Assembly: GCA_019426215.1 (NCBI GenBank)
Contig: CM033395.1
Span: 2,053,501-2,117,500, forward strand
Reading direction: 5' to 3'
Source: Buddleja alternifolia
Taxonomy: Eukaryota; Streptophyta; Magnoliopsida; Lamiales; Scrophulariaceae
Length of the DNA stretch: 64,000 bases
The notes beneath the pieces were generated by a model. That model was given only the letters and a program-made list of their open reading frames with translations. It did no database searches and was not told the origin of the DNA. The position numbers were made by a program, and so were the translations under genes. Of this stretch, positions 30,801 through 44,439 are shown in pieces (within the stretch, counting starts at the first letter, position 1; each line of letters opens with the position of its first letter).

Positions 30801-33800
30801 CTAATGCTGGATATGCCCCAATTTGCTTTTCTTGAGATGTAACATTATAGATTTCACTCTGATCGTTATACTCCAACTCCCCATCCCGCGCCCCATCTAG
30901 CAGAATATAATCATCCCTTTTCCCAAATTCAGTTTCAACCTCCCCGCTAACATCCTTAACATAAGAATTTGCTTCACCATTCTCATTTAAAGAAGCTGTC
31001 TCCAATGGCTCAACCTCAGCAATAACAACATTATTTGCAGTATCAGCATTTACAAGACTAGTTTCTACTTCGAGTAGTGAATCATTGGGCCGTACATCAT
31101 TAGAGGACTTGATTTCCTCTTGAATAACATTAACCTCTATACTTGCGTTATCAACTCCTTCCAGTCTATTTTCACTTAAGACAGGATTCTCACCGAGCTC
31201 AGCCACCTCATCTCTCACAATAAATAGCTCATTATTAACCCCCAGCCCACTTTGTTCAGCGACGTTTGTCTTTTCCAGCTCCTCATTATTTTCTACACCA
31301 GCTTCATTATTAAGGGAAGTCGTACGTAATTCAGCCACAGTTTCAAGAGAAGCACCATAGTTGTCATTATCGGAAGCTAACTTTGGTTCGACCGCAGTTT
31401 CAAGGGCAACTCGATTTTCGTCATTTTGGGAAAATAGTGTTGGTTCAGCCACAATTTCAAGAGAAGCATCATTTGCATCATTTTTGCAGACTTCAATTTG
31501 ACTCAAATCATACATTTGACTGTGCAGAGATGCCAATTCAACTGACATGCCTGTAAAAGTAAATGAAATAATAAAGTGGTTAATTCGGATGGTGCCTTCA
31601 ATTTTATTTTATTTTTCAAGAATATGATACACTCGAGTTGAATAGTATCATCAATAATCAACAAATGATTCAATAAATGGGCTCTCCAAAATGCAACTTC
31701 CCCAGGGCCAAAAATCAATTGGTGATTGAAGGAATTAAATAGGAAATTTAGAGCTTCAATGATCTCAATCTCAAATGTAACTAAAAAATCAATCATCTGC
31801 AAATAATATGATGTGGACCAGTGGCATACAAGCCAGACTGACAGGTACTGAAACATACCATGTAGCAAATAACATTAATTTATAAATAAACAAATGAAAA
31901 AAAGTTTTGGAATTCATTGGAAAATGTAATTCAAGATCACCAGGTAGAATGATATTAAAACTCACCAGGAAATATAGTTTCAAGAAAAATTTCATCTTCC
32001 AGGTGCTGTGTCTGAATCAGTGAGATCTCAGGGCGTGTGCAAGGAGCTTTCTTTCTAACGCGGCGTATGTCTTCTGTGCTAGTCAGCTGTTGGCGTATAG
32101 TACTATCAAGGAATAAATATAACACAAGTTTTAAGTTAAAAGAATAATGTTTACAATCAAGAAAATAACTATCTAACAGTTCAAAAAGTTGAAATTTATG
32201 ATGAAACATAAATACACTGCATAGAGAGAGTTCATATGATATATCAGTTCCACAAGGAAGAAACATACTCGCCATGCAAAACCATTGCATCATCCATTAG
32301 CATTTTTCTTTTCGGTGCACCAGAACGAGGAGCAGAACGAGTACGTTTCACAGAAGTCACCTCATAAACAGGAGGCGTTGGCTTTACTTTCAAAACTGAA
32401 GATTTTCTACCAACTGACAATAAAATTTTCGCATCAAATCAGATACCACGCAATGGAAAAGTAAGTGAGGGTTACATGTAACTTGTTTTATTCTATGCTC
32501 CACCAGATGGACGACAGTGGTAGCACAGTATATGACACGTGACCATTATTTTGTTTTGCATTTTGATTTTTCCAAGAAAATAGGTTATAATGGAGAGAGA
32601 AGTATAATAATTGGACACGTGTCACACAGTGAGCCACCAGTGTTGTCCACTTGGGTGTTTCTATAGACCAAATCAATACCCCCTCGTTGTTAAAGCAAGT
32701 GCTAGAATTAAGAGATAGAAAATTCAATATACCCAAAATGGAAGACAACAAATCATCGTCATCTGGAAGTGATTCTACAGTTCTTTTAGCACGGACTAGC
32801 CTTGAAGATTCAACTGAATTCAGACTCTGCTCTGTAAGTGTACTTTCAGTAAAACTACGTTTTCTTACTGCGGCAGTTTTGCTCCCAGAATCACCTTCGT
32901 CAAGCCCCTCAAAATCGCGAGGAGTAACCTCTACCAGCACGTCTCTATGTATATCCACATTGTTTTCTGGTACGGAAAGCAATTTTTCAGGAGCAGGCAG
33001 CTCTGATTCTGCAGAAATTTTTAAACTCTCCACCAACTTGTCCCGTGAATTTGGATCATGTTCCCGATCAGCTGCTTGAATATCTTCGTCATATGCATGC
33101 TCCTCTACTTGATTTTCATTCAAATTTTGTTCTGGTATGCATTCCGCTTCACCTGATAAAATAGAAAGCCCTTCAAATCAATGATTATTTATTAGATATC
33201 AAATGAAATTCTGTTTTATCGCAAAGATCATGCATGTTATTCCCAAGGAGTCCTAAAATTCTACAAAAGGATTTTTTATTTCAAACTTAGCATGTATGTT
33301 TGATAGGCAAACCTAGATTTGCTGTCTCTTCCTTTGCAGAGGTTTCCAGGGCAACAATATCAGATTTTGTCACATCGAGTTGTTCAGGAATAGTACTACA
33401 TGGCCTTAGGAACAAGGTTTCAGTAGATGCTTCTTTTTCTTGAGCATGATGGTTTAATGCACTAGAATCTGCAGTTTCCTGACAAGATTGAGTTCCTGAA
33501 TTCTCTAGAAGAGATCCAACTTGGTTTTCAGAAGCTAATTGCGTTGCTGGTTCAGCACTTTGAATAACTCCAACTCCAAAGGGAGGCCTATGTTTTTCTG
33601 ATACATCTTGAATAACTTCAACTCCAAAGGAAAGCATATTTTTTTCTGATATTTCTTCATGAACTTTCTGGAAAGAGCTGCTAGCCAACCCTGAAATTTC
33701 AGACGCATTTTTTTCCAAGCCAAATTCACCGAGGCCTTGATTGTGATCATGGGTTTCATCAAAATCAGTCTTGCCTTCGTTAACAGCTTCATTATGTGAA

Positions 33801-36800
33801 TCATCCCTGAAGGGCACATCAGACGCCTGGATTACCTCATCAACTACTGAAGAATATTTCTTTGATGGAACAAATTCAACATTAGCTTCAATAGGAGATC
33901 CTTGTGGCTTTGGTTCTTTGATTTCCAATCCGGGTCCATTGGAAATTGTATCATCTCGAGGAGACGAATCCAGCTCTTGTTTATTCTCATAAGGGACATT
34001 TTTGGAATTTTCGGTTAAATTATATTCTGATTCCATATTGTCATCACATGCTGAAGCATCTTGGACATTTGATAAATTCGGCTCTTCCACAAGTCCAGGT
34101 GTACGAGGACCTTGTGCGTAGTCCATGAGATCAGCTTCCTCATCAGCACCATCAACCTCCACGAAATCATATTCATTAGATAAATCCTATAATATTTGCA
34201 TGGATAGACATTTTAACTTGTGGTATTGTGAGCCAAACCAACAAAAAGGCAACGATAATTTTATTGTGCGAATGTACATTCAAACCAAGATCATAAACTC
34301 ATAATATATATTCCGTCAGTGTCACAAAGGATGTCCACGTTTATCTTTTTATTTGTCACAAAAAAATTGTCCTAGAGTAAATTCAAGTATCATGGTCCAC
34401 AAAACTCACTCTTATGCACATTGAAAGTAGAACACTTTCAAGATAATAGTCATCATAATATAGAAGGAAGCCAATTGAGTGATCATGAGTATATGATATT
34501 ATTTGAAATGGTATTTTTTTCATTTCAATTGTCAACATAATTTTATTTTATTCCTCGGTTGTACGGTTTTAATAGATAAAGGGCAACTTTGGAGAAAAGT
34601 TGTCAAGTTTTGACTTTTCTTATTCCAAAAATATCAAAAACATCCTTTGTGCAATGTAGGTTTAGAGCTGCTACCATGATTTCTGAATTGGCAGCCCGAT
34701 CATCAGGATGTTCATCTTGCTTGGGAGGGGACATTGATCCACCAGAGGCCTGAGGATTGGCGCTGAAATCAGACGAATGTGTGAGAGCCCCGAATTGTTA
34801 AAGTAATTTCAAGAACTGATAGAAATAATCAAACTAAGACATATACCATAATGAACATAGCTAATAGTTTGAGAGAGAATATTAAAATAGATAGATGAAT
34901 GATGGTTTATGCGGCAATGCACGCTTAAGTACGAGCAAATCCCATCTCAGATACAGCAATAATAACATAAAAACCATGAAGATTAAAATGCAAAAAAAAA
35001 AGTAGATTTGCAAAAAAAAAAAAAAAAAAAAAGGAAACAGAAGTAAGTCTCTTTTCCTTCTTTATGTTTTAATAAGTGGCATATAAATTTCCTTGCTTAT
35101 CCATAATGATTGGAATTAGACGGTCATAATCAAGCATAGTCAAACAAACAATTTAATGACTGGATATTGTGGAACACCTTGTTACGAAAGAACTAGATAC
35201 TAGGGGTGGCAAATAGGAGCAATCGGATTGCCGCAGGTTTCAGATCCAAATAGATTGGGTCCAAATCTGATAAAAATGACATTTATTTACAAAAAGGAAC
35301 AAATCTAAAATGGATCCAGATATGAATAAAAGAAAGAATGTCAATCGAACATCAAATTTTCAAAAAACACATTACATCAAAAACAGGGTTGATCAACTCT
35401 AGCTCAAAACAATTTTAAACAGATTCAAAAGGAAAATGAGAGCCACCAAACAATATGCATGTAAAATTTGATAAAGGATGATTATCCGCAACCACTAGAC
35501 AAATTTGCCCTCCGGTTCCTCTATACAGCAGTGTAATTGAAGAGTTAGAACTGGTGACCGATATGGTTGGCAAAGTGTGAAAGGTTCGTGGAGGAAGAGA
35601 GAGGAATGGGGGTAAGGTGACTGGTAGGAGGTGGGGAAGAGGAGGGATTTTGATTTTTAGTAGAACATATAATAAATTAAGACATTTATGAGCTTATTTA
35701 TTTCATCTTTTAATTTTCTAACCAACAAAATTGTAATTCAGGCATTTCTCGGAAAGTTGACTTTTTATAAAAAAGATTATGCATATATTTTGTTGGATCC
35801 ATAATGGATTTATTATTGGATTCACACGACAAAATTGGATCCTAAAGAGGACCTACGTCTGAAAAATCACAATCCAATTCACTGGACCAAATAGCGAATG
35901 AGATCCAACACATGGACCGAATGTCACATTGTCGCCCTTACTAGAAATCTCATAAATTGCATAACAGTACCGTGTAAACCAAAACAACTATTGAATTCTA
36001 TTTAAAATGCAGTTATTTTTCATTCATCCTCTCTTTAACTTCAGACCTCGTGAAGGAGTTTAATGCGAAATTCATTATATATAAGCTACTTTTAAGCTAC
36101 TTTTAGGAACTAAAAGAAGTAAGAAAATAACAGTACAATATAGCTGCTGCATTATTAAATATCAAGGCAAATGAAAATCTAAACATCAATATCAAGTGCG
36201 GAAAAATAAGGAAGCAATTAGCTATGCCACAAAATATATAAAGTGAAACCAACCTCTCATCGACATGCCCTGCAGTGCCAATTTTGTCCAAGAGTAATTC
36301 CTGTATGCAAGCAAATATTTTGTAGGTTAACAATGTCCATTAACAAGAATGCTATTCTACAGAGGACAAGAGCTTACCTGGGCAGCATAAATTAATGATA
36401 AGAATATAGAGTGGATATTGTATAAAATTGATTTAAATAGTGAGTGAAGTTTCTCTTTGCCTAATTAGGAACAGTCTCCAATAACGTACACCCACGTCTC
36501 AATGGGAACATCTCACTAATAAATTATGGTATTTTATAATCTTAATACCTCAGTTCCTCGGACTTAGGAATGGCTATACATATGTCATGGTGGAACAATG
36601 TAAACATGTTCATTGTCTAAATTAGAAGTCTTTGGTTTGGTTAAAAGTTGACACAGAATTTAACTTTGGGTACTACTAGAACAAAAACCATGAATCCATA
36701 AACTACTACTGAGTAAAGTTCAATGAGTCGGCAAAAATTTGGTAAAGCATTTTTTTTTCGGTAGCAAAAATATTTTCAGATAATTTCTCTAGCACATTCA

Positions 36801-39800
36801 ACAACAGTAAACTGATTTCATGTGTTAGAGCAATGATGAAATTTAATTTATATAAATTGCTATAGTATGCAAGGTAACAGTATACCATTGGACAGAGTTC
36901 TTTAAAGTACCAAAAACATGATAAAAGGAATAATCGTCAATAGTAGGGGTGCCCACAAGCCGAGCTCGAGCCGAGGCGAGCCTAGCCAAATTTCTAGGTT
37001 CGACGAGCTTGAGAAAAATGAGCTGGAGCTCGAGCTCGTTCGAACTCGAGCCCGGGTCGAGCCGAGCTCGAGCTCGAGCTCAGAAAAAAAAATTAATTGA
37101 GCTCGACGAGCTTGAGAAAAATGAGCTCGAACTCGAGCCCAGGTCGATCCGAGCTCGAGCTCAAAAAAAAAATTAATTTTCTTTAATTAAAATATATATT
37201 ATTATTAATTTTGTATTAATACATATATAATTAAATATAATCATCACAAATATTTAATATTTAATAATTAATACATATATAACTTTATAAGATATTATAT
37301 TATAGTTCTGTATATAGTAAAAAATATATAAAATATTATATTATATATATATATATTAAAAAAAATCATATATATATATATATATTTAAAAAAAATATTA
37401 TTCAGGCTCGCGAGCCTTCGAACAGGTATAGTTGGGCTCGAGCTCGAATTTTCTCAAGCTCGAGTCGAGCTTTTTTTGAGCCAACTTGGCTCGTTGCACA
37501 CCCCTAGTCTATAGTAATGTAAAAATGAAAAGAGATAAAAATAAAATAATGGCATCAATAATGACGTACCTCATCAAGGTCCAATCCAGACGCATCACCA
37601 TCACCAAATCTCTCTATGAAGAATACAACTAATTAGTTAGGAAAAATAAATTAAGGCATTATATTACTTTAAAAAGTTCCATCAGTTTTCTTAACAGATT
37701 GGAAAGAAAATAAGGAGCTCAAGCAAAAGAAGCAAGAAGACTACTAACCATCCAGCCCAAACTTTGATGTCGAGTAACTGACGCCCTCCATGGTATCCTG
37801 AAGGGTTATTTGCTCCCTCGAACTAATATGGTGATCTACATAGTTACTGCATATTTTGCAGTGCACTTGTTAGACAGGATTAAATAAAATGCCCACACTT
37901 GAAAAACAAAGCGTAACATGCTTACTTCCCAACACCTACGAAAAGCTCCAGAATACAAGCTAACTCAATCTATTTATGTTAAGGAAAAGTCTTGCTCATA
38001 CCTGATTTGGCCGAACCTAGCTGATCACATGACAAGTGTATTTTCCTTGCCTTGTGATTTATAACTCTCCTTGAAGCGTAACCAATCACATGAAAATCTA
38101 ATTCAACCCGTATATAAATGGTTTGGTTCAGCCAAACCCGGTCCAGGCTAGAATTTCCTTTCTCTAGATGTCTCCAATTGTTTTACTATCTCACTTAGAT
38201 TGAAACCAAATTCTTTTTATTTGTATTATACAATTAGTCAATTGAATCCTATATAGTGTCCAGTGCACATCTTATATTTTTGCATTTGAATTGCGTACAA
38301 GTTGAAACCTAGTAGACTTCAATTCTGACCACTTGAAAATCTTCACAACTAGTAGTGGCTTTACTGATCTATATCGTGTAAGGAAAATCTCAAGCGTATT
38401 TATAAACATAAAATAGCTTCAAGAATAAGGGTTTAAAAAATTTCAAACTAACCCCTGGAAAATGTCGTTATCTGGCAGCTCAAAATCATCAAGATCAAAC
38501 GTCTCAGGTAGAGTGATGGAGTGATAAGGCGCCTTTGACTCTTCTGGAGGTAGATCTACAGCAGAAGAGCGAAAAGCCTGCTTGACTTTGAGCAAAGCCT
38601 CACTACAATCATCAAAGAGGTAGTTCACCTTTCTATTATATATTCTCACCACCCCAAGCAGAAGATGGCTAGACAACCGAAGCGCAATGGGAACATCAGG
38701 GCATAAAATCGAATCTGTAACAGAAAAGCTGGTTATACGAAATAAGGAGAAAAAACTAATTATCATAACAAAAAATGACCAAAATGGAAATGACTGACAC
38801 CAAAGAGGGAAGTACAGAAGTACAAAAGGTTCAATCTTTTTTTGGAAGCTAAATTCATAGTGTATACAGAAACGATGATGATTATATGAATTGTAGATTA
38901 ATTCAGCAATTTGATAACGTGCACATGCAGATTATTAGCAAACTACAAGATTATGCCTCGTATTAAAGAGGGGCACAGGCCAAGGGTCTGATAGTGATTG
39001 TAAGAAGTTTAAGTGGATATAAATTAGCTTATCGTGTTCCGTCATTTAGAAAACCTACTGTGTTTCCATATTTAGCACAGGGAGTGAAACTTATAAACTA
39101 TCATTTAGTACTTTTGACACCATTAATGAACTGAGAACTCAAATTAATATAGTCCTCTCTCTGCTCGGTCACAGATTACTCTCTTACCAAGACAAGATTT
39201 GTGAATTGTGATATGTGGGCCTAAAAGCTCCCCAGAAACCACACAATGAAACGTATAACATTCATTATACATGCTATTGCATATTAATCACCTTTTTTTT
39301 ATTTATTTACATAATTATTAAGAGTTTCCAAGTAAATACAGTTGCATAGTTGAATAAAAGTCCATTCTTTTATTGAATTGTTGGAGTTCAACAAAGTATG
39401 GCACAATGTGCCAGAGGTAACCTTTTTTTTAACAAGTGTGTTCTCTCGTTTACTAAAGGAAACATGTGCAGTAGCTATAGAGTAGTTGCAATACAACGAG
39501 TACTTTCTAGTTCTTCAGGAAGACTAAGATAGATAACTATTTTTCCTTTTCTCCCTCACATAATAAAGAAGACAAAGAAAGTAGAATTAAGAGGCTAGAC
39601 CTAGACATACAATCCCGTTTAGATACAAGGAAAGAGAGTCGTCTTTATGAGGAAATATTAGCAGCACTAATTGATATTTGGTAAGCAGGTTCAACCAGAT
39701 TGGATGACATTTAATGAAAGTAATGGCGGAGCAACCATCACTTTTGCCGGAAGAATACATAACCTTGATTTCAAAGTCTACTTTTATTATAAAAAGGAGA

Positions 39801-40930
39801 GACCTTATTCTGCTTCACTTTAAAAAGGTTCAGTAAATTAGGGCCATGGTTCTTTATTAATGTCCATATTTTGGTACAACTGGAAGTGGTAAATAAAATC
39901 TTGATTAAAATGATATTATATTTTTAACAAACATAGCCCACAAAATAAGTGGGGTAAAAAACGAAATAATCAAAGACCCCTTTAGATTAGAATGAATACA
40001 CACCAACAAAGAGAAAAAATATCTCAACCCCCAACCCTCACACCCCGGATTGTCCTTTAAGGTGCAAATTTGAGGTTGTGCGCTTTCTAGTCTCAAAAAA
40101 CAAGCTTCAAATTCACCACACAATCTAATCCAGTTCTTCATTCCCACACATTAATTGTTGCAAGACCTGATGCCATTATAACTTGATTATGTTAGAGCAT
40201 GAACAGAGGCAAATTTATGAGAATTTCATTTTTGTTACGCCACTTGCATTGGAAAAAACGTCTCATAAGAAGACGCCCATCCTCTATGTTTTCTACACAT
40301 GGATAACTAGCCATTGTTGTCACATAAAGCATCGAAAATAATCTCATAATAACGATTCAAGAAACCCCGGCCAGCAACTAACTATTTAAAGTTTGCGCAA
40401 ATGCAAAAGAATTGTTAACATGTGCCATTGGCTTAGCACAATACAATATACAGCAAAACTCACCCTTTGTTTAATATGATGGGATTTCAACTACTTCCTC
40501 AAATTTGGATTCTAAACAAGAAAATTTCAACTTGATTTCAATCACTTTTCTAATTCCAAACTTATTGATAAACACCAAATATAGCTCCTCTAGAACGGAC
40601 CAGACAACTAACTGATGCAAACCATCTATACATATTACTCAGTAATTAACAATAGAGATGCTGCATTACAATAAGAAATTCTCACTCTTCTTTCCTTATT
40701 CTAGTCAACCATGAGAGTATATCAAACTGACAGTTTAAGCAAGAAAAATGACATTAGTAAAACACGAAAAAAGAGTGACATTAATAAACAAAGATTAAAA
40801 CTTTACCTACGGAAATTCCAATATCAGTATCCGCAACCTGATTCTTACGAAGCTTACGCTCCAAGTGCGCCGCTATCCAAATGGTCCCTAGCGGCCCCTT
40901 TTTAGCCAATATGAATTGTGAATAAAACAT
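27823..40930 (-). CDS. SYN4: Sister chromatid cohesion protein, RAD21/SYN4-type alpha-kleisin
   Basis: Kleisin subunit that closes the cohesin ring by bridging SMC1 and SMC3 in the nucleus. Exons on the minus strand, all with GT-AG introns and consistent phase: 40807-40930, 38453-38714, 37749-37846, 37570-37613, 36254-36300, 34675-34762, 33313-34186, 32733-33152, 32269-32413, 31966-32102, 30685-31550, 29950-29983, 29201-29312, 28524-28653, 27823-27921. They total 3480 nt (about 1159 residues). The N-terminal Rad21/Rec8 domain starts [20 protein letters not shown] and includes [19 protein letters not shown]. The middle is long, acidic and poorly conserved. A conserved block has [18 protein letters not shown]. 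The last about 75 residues form the SMC1-binding winged helix ([23 protein letters not shown]). Small exons 4, 5 and 12 are the least certain. No lesion seen. Confidence 0.93.
28826..29056. mobile_element. MITE in cohesin intron 13 (TAATTACATAGACACCCC family, copy 1)
   Basis: The left end TAATTACATAGACACCCCTG and reversed right end ATAATTGTATGCACACCCCT are imperfect inverted repeats about 230 bp apart. The interior has inverted GGGGTGTC / GACACCCC words. Diverged copies lie at 48609-48840 and 57111-57343. No coding content. Confidence 0.65.
35201..35940. mobile_element. hAT-like non-autonomous element in cohesin intron 5
   Basis: The ends TAGGGGTGGCAAATAG and reversed TAAGGGCGACAATGTG pair imperfectly, about 740 bp apart. 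The flanks CTAGATAC and CTAGAAAT could be a decayed 8-bp duplication. The interior has repeated GGATCC(A/C)AAT-type words and no transposase. Confidence 0.5.
36944..37506. mobile_element. hAT MITE rich in GAGCTCGAGC in cohesin intron 4
   Basis: The ends TAGGGGTGCCCACAAGCCGAG and the reversed TAGGGGTGTGCAACGAGCCAA pair. The flanks GTCAATAG (36936-36943) and GTCTATAG (37507-37514) form an 8-bp duplication with one mismatch. Subterminal regions are dense in GAGCTCGAGCTC self-complementary words around an AT-rich core. Typical non-autonomous plant hAT structure. Confidence 0.8.
38715..40806. other. Cohesin intron 1 (2.1 kb), no nested gene
   Basis: Bounded by donor GTAAAG at 40806 and acceptor TTACAG at 38715. 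It is AT-rich and contains no recognisable coding exon, RNA gene or full transposon that I can support. Confidence 0.6.
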
Positions 40931-41640
40931 TTTTTCTTTCTCCCTCCCTCAATCCCAACTAATAATTATTCTCTACTCTTACAAACAACTATAATACAAC
41001 AAATTCAAATAGAAATTCTCCTTTTAAATCTTTATTTCTATGAACATACACAACATTAAAACCCCTATAATTAATAAAAGAACCAACTTTAACTCAGAAA
41101 ATATCAAAGCTCCTAACTTTTTCACTTCAATCAGGACCCACATGTAATATAAAACACAACTCGCATTCAATTGCCATTCTCAAAGAAACCCCCAAACAAC
41201 CAAACCCTAGATTCTGCATAAAAACTTTAAAAACCCTCTAAAAAACTTCCAAATACCAATACTTCCCTGGAAATTCACCAAATTTATCAGCTCAATTAAT
41301 CCAAGAAACACACAATTGAACTGCAGAAGCTTCAATTCCAGCTAAGATCGAACTCCGAAAACACTGCACAGCGGCTTCTACACAGACGTATACATACAAG
41401 TGATCTGTACGTATAGGTGGAAAGAGAAAGTAGTGAGAGCTACAGAGGGAAATCTTGAATTTTTGCGCAATCTCGATGAATTTTGATTTGAAGTTTGTGA
41501 ATTTCTTTTGAAACGAAATCAGTTTGAAAGCAAAGCAAAGCGACCTTTAGTCCCCAAAAAAATTTCGCGTTTTCGTCCGAATTGGGGAAAGTCAATCGTG
41601 TATGGCAGGTGCACGGTCTAGATTATGTAAATAGATGGTT
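40931..41640 (-). promoter_or_regulatory. Cohesin gene leader and presumptive promoter region
   Basis: Immediately upstream of the start codon, with purine-rich AGAGAAAG tracts near 41420 on the plus strand and pyrimidine-rich sequence on the coding strand. No unambiguous TATA box or transcription start could be placed. The segment 41555-41626 is duplicated at 46263-46330. Confidence 0.4.
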
Positions 41641-41904
41641 GAAAAGTTGACGGTCTAGATTTCATGACAATATTTTGAGATTGTGCTTTTTTCTTCTTTT
41701 GCTAAATAACCTTTTCAAGTGACTTAAATCGAACATTTAATTTCATTGTAGTACTTCATAGAAGTTTAACAATTATTATTCAGTATGTATATAGATTTAG
41801 TATCTCGGTTTAAATATCAAATGGTTTGAATGAAGCCCCAACGAAATACTATGGATTCCATTACTGGCATGGTATTATCTCGATCTTTTGGTATTTCTAC
41901 ACTC

Positions 41905-42060
41905 AAATTAGTAATGGACATCGAGCCGAAATAGAGCTCGAGTTCATATATAAATGTTCATAGGCTCGCGAGCTAGTAAATAAATGTATTTATGTTTAGT
42001 TGAGATCAAGCTTGAGCCCTTTTCTTCTAACTCGTTGAGTTCGAGCTCGAGCCAAATATT
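41905..42060. repeat. Degenerate GAGCTCGAG-rich hAT-like remnant
   Basis: ATCGAGCCGAAATAGAGCTCGAG and TTCGAGCTCGAGCC words in inverted arrangement recall the element at 36944-37506, but termini and target duplication are not recognisable. Confidence 0.4.
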
Positions 42061-42741
42061 TTTTTTAAGTTTGACTTATAAAGAGTTTTCTAAATAGTAT
42101 CAATTGATGATCAATAATTATTATTGAGTATAACCACGAGTCACGACATAAGCTAAATAGCGGAAAATAAAATTTACTATAGATAATTAAAAAAATACGG
42201 GTCAAAAAATGACATGCTTAAATTGATCAATAGTTCAGACACAAATCACAAATGATTAGCATAGAATACAAAGAATTCCGCCTTAATGAATTGTGAATAA
42301 CAAAGAAAATATGAGTAACTCTTCGTACATTGATCATAATTAACAATCCAATAGAAGGGCACTAAACAAAAACCTCATCCTCGTTCAAAAATTCAAATTG
42401 AATTCTTGTTAATGCTGCCCGACTCTGCATGTACCATACTGAAGTCAAGCATTAGATAAATATACCATTATGTCATAAAACAAAATAATCATATCATCAT
42501 CTATTATTTAAAGATATCACAAAATGAAATAATGAGATCATTAGATATTATTCAATAATGCCATAAAATGAAATGAGACCATTATATATTATCCAAGGGT
42601 TCACGCTCCACTAGAGTACGTGCCTAGTCAGAAGGCAGCTACTAGATCAATACATTGATGTTGGACCGGGAACCCTAACTTATATGAACAAAAGCTTGTA
42701 AGCCTGCAAAAAGCTTGCATACTTGCCAGTGCCTAGAAATA

Positions 42742-43217
42742 GGGTGATTCTATGTTATACCAGGTCCAACAGGGCTGATGCACTAAACACCATTGTCATG
42801 GTAGTTTAACGGCTCACGACATGACGCTGTTTAGGTAGGATTTAATGGATCGGGGTTTTCCCAACAATAAAAGAAAAAGAATCACCGTGTTAAAAAGATT
42901 CATGGATTCATGTGTTCTTGTTGATGAAGAAGAAGAATGGAGAAGTTGAAACAGGGAATAGCAATGCAACATTGCTCGTACAAATTCATTGTCCAACTGA
43001 AAAGTGCAAAATTCCACCTTCACATTCTAGACAATCCATTTTAATTCAAAAATTCCCAATCAAATATTTTTACTTTTTGGGACTTCATTTTTTTATATTT
43101 TTTACATTAATATTAAATTTTATGCTTATTTAAGTATGAATATTTTTATAGTCAATAAAAGAAATCATTTTCGACGGATGAGGTATTGCACAAGAGGTAG
43201 TCACACTCATGTTTATA

Positions 43218-43230
<13 letters not shown>
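42742..43230. repeat. Segmental direct repeat, copy A (partner 46786-47310)
   Basis: Long shared blocks include GGTCCAACAGGGCTG, CATTCTAGACAATCCATTTT and TTTTTACTTTTTGGGACTTC, with scattered indels. No intact reading frame is conserved between copies, so the repeat looks non-coding. Upstream of both copies lies cohesin promoter-proximal sequence (41555 and 46263). Confidence 0.8.

Positions 43231-43250
<20 letters not shown>
43223..43250. repeat. TA microsatellite
   Basis: An uninterrupted run of about 14 TA units just past segmental repeat copy A. Confidence 0.9.
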
Positions 43251-43255
<5 letters not shown>

Positions 43256-43334
43256 CATACAACATTTTAATTTTCACCCATAAGCAACTCTTAAGGAGTC
43301 TCGGGATTCCAAATTCAGGTATAATCACAATCAT

Positions 43335-43645
43335 CCGTAGATGGTGGACCCCTTATGAATTCCAATACATGGATGGTGTGATTATTCCCAACTCCAAGTC
43401 TTGAGAGCCAATAAGAATGACCCTTAATAATTATATTTTTTTTTACATGCTATTATTAAATTAAGACGAGTGTTTTAAACTTTGTATGAAAACATAAACA
43501 ATTAAATATTTAAGACAAAAACTAAGTCGTCATTTTATTATTTATTACCTTGATATCTAAACAAATATATGACAATAACACAATTTGTCATTTTAAGGGA
43601 TTAGATCACAAAGTATTTTCAGGGATATTTTATTTGAAAATTGGA
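43335..43645. repeat. Segmental repeat (partner 55065-55375)
   Basis: About 310 bp recurs 12 kb away in the same orientation with shared blocks ACATGGATGGTGTGATTAT, GACAATAACACAATTTGTC and TTTTCAGGGATATTTTAT. No coding signal in either copy. Confidence 0.8.
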
Positions 43646-43742
43646 GATAAATCCCAATCACTAATAAAACTTGGGGATCTGTCCCACCCATGATTTTAAA
43701 GCATCAACTTCCTAGTTTGATCAAAAACTTTATTCTAACTCC

Positions 43743-44150
43743 CTAATGCATGCCAAAAGACAAAAATAACCCCACTAACTTAACTTATTTCATTATACCA
43801 TTTTTTTCCTTTTTCTTTTTCTATTTATATTTTTTATTTTCTATTATTCTTTTTATTTTTCATTTCCTCTCATCTCCACCCACCCTACCTCTACCCCCAA
43901 CTACCGCCACCGGCGACCACCTCCGGCGGACCTCTACCGGTGATCTCTAACGCATGCTAAAAGACAAAAATAACCCCACTAACTTAACTTATTACATTAC
44001 ACTATTTGTTTTTCCTTTTCAATTCTATTTTTTATTTTCTATTATTCTTTTTATTTTTTATTTCCTCTCATCTCCACCCACCCCACCTCTATCCCCAACT
44101 GCCGCCACCAACAGACCACTACCGGAGACCTCCAACAGCGGTAATGCGGA
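43743..44150. repeat. Two-unit tandem repeat, about 205-bp period
   Basis: AAAGACAAAAATAACCCCAC, then a T/C-rich stretch and TCCTCTCATCTCCACCCACC, occurs twice in tandem (about 43743-43950 and 43951-44150). The proline/threonine-rich frames it creates are not conserved between units and are not called as genes. Confidence 0.8.
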
Positions 44151-44439
44151 CGACTACCAGAGATGGACCACACCTCCAGTGGCGGACGACCGTCGGCGAC
44201 CCCCATAATGCCTCCACTGGCCACCGGCGCACCACCATCGATGGAACCACCGGCGAACCACCGCCTCACCGGCGCCGACATCACATTCCATCATCAACAT
44301 GAAGTATGATTAAAGCGAACAAGATGTATGGTTACATCTAACATGAAGTATGCTTAAAGTACATTTGACGTATGTATACAGTAAAGAGAAAGTATAGATA
44401 AAGTAAACATGAAGTATGATTGTAGTAAATTATTAACAA

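Noticed and set aside
30446..34128. Plus-strand frames over cohesin exons (e.g. 32651-33079, 33771-33992)
   Set aside because: They are antisense shadows of long acidic cohesin exons. The minus-strand exons have splice sites and family similarity.
43750..44302. Proline/threonine-rich frames resembling cell-wall proteins
   Set aside because: Two tandem repeat units give different frames with no conserved start, signal peptide or codon pattern.
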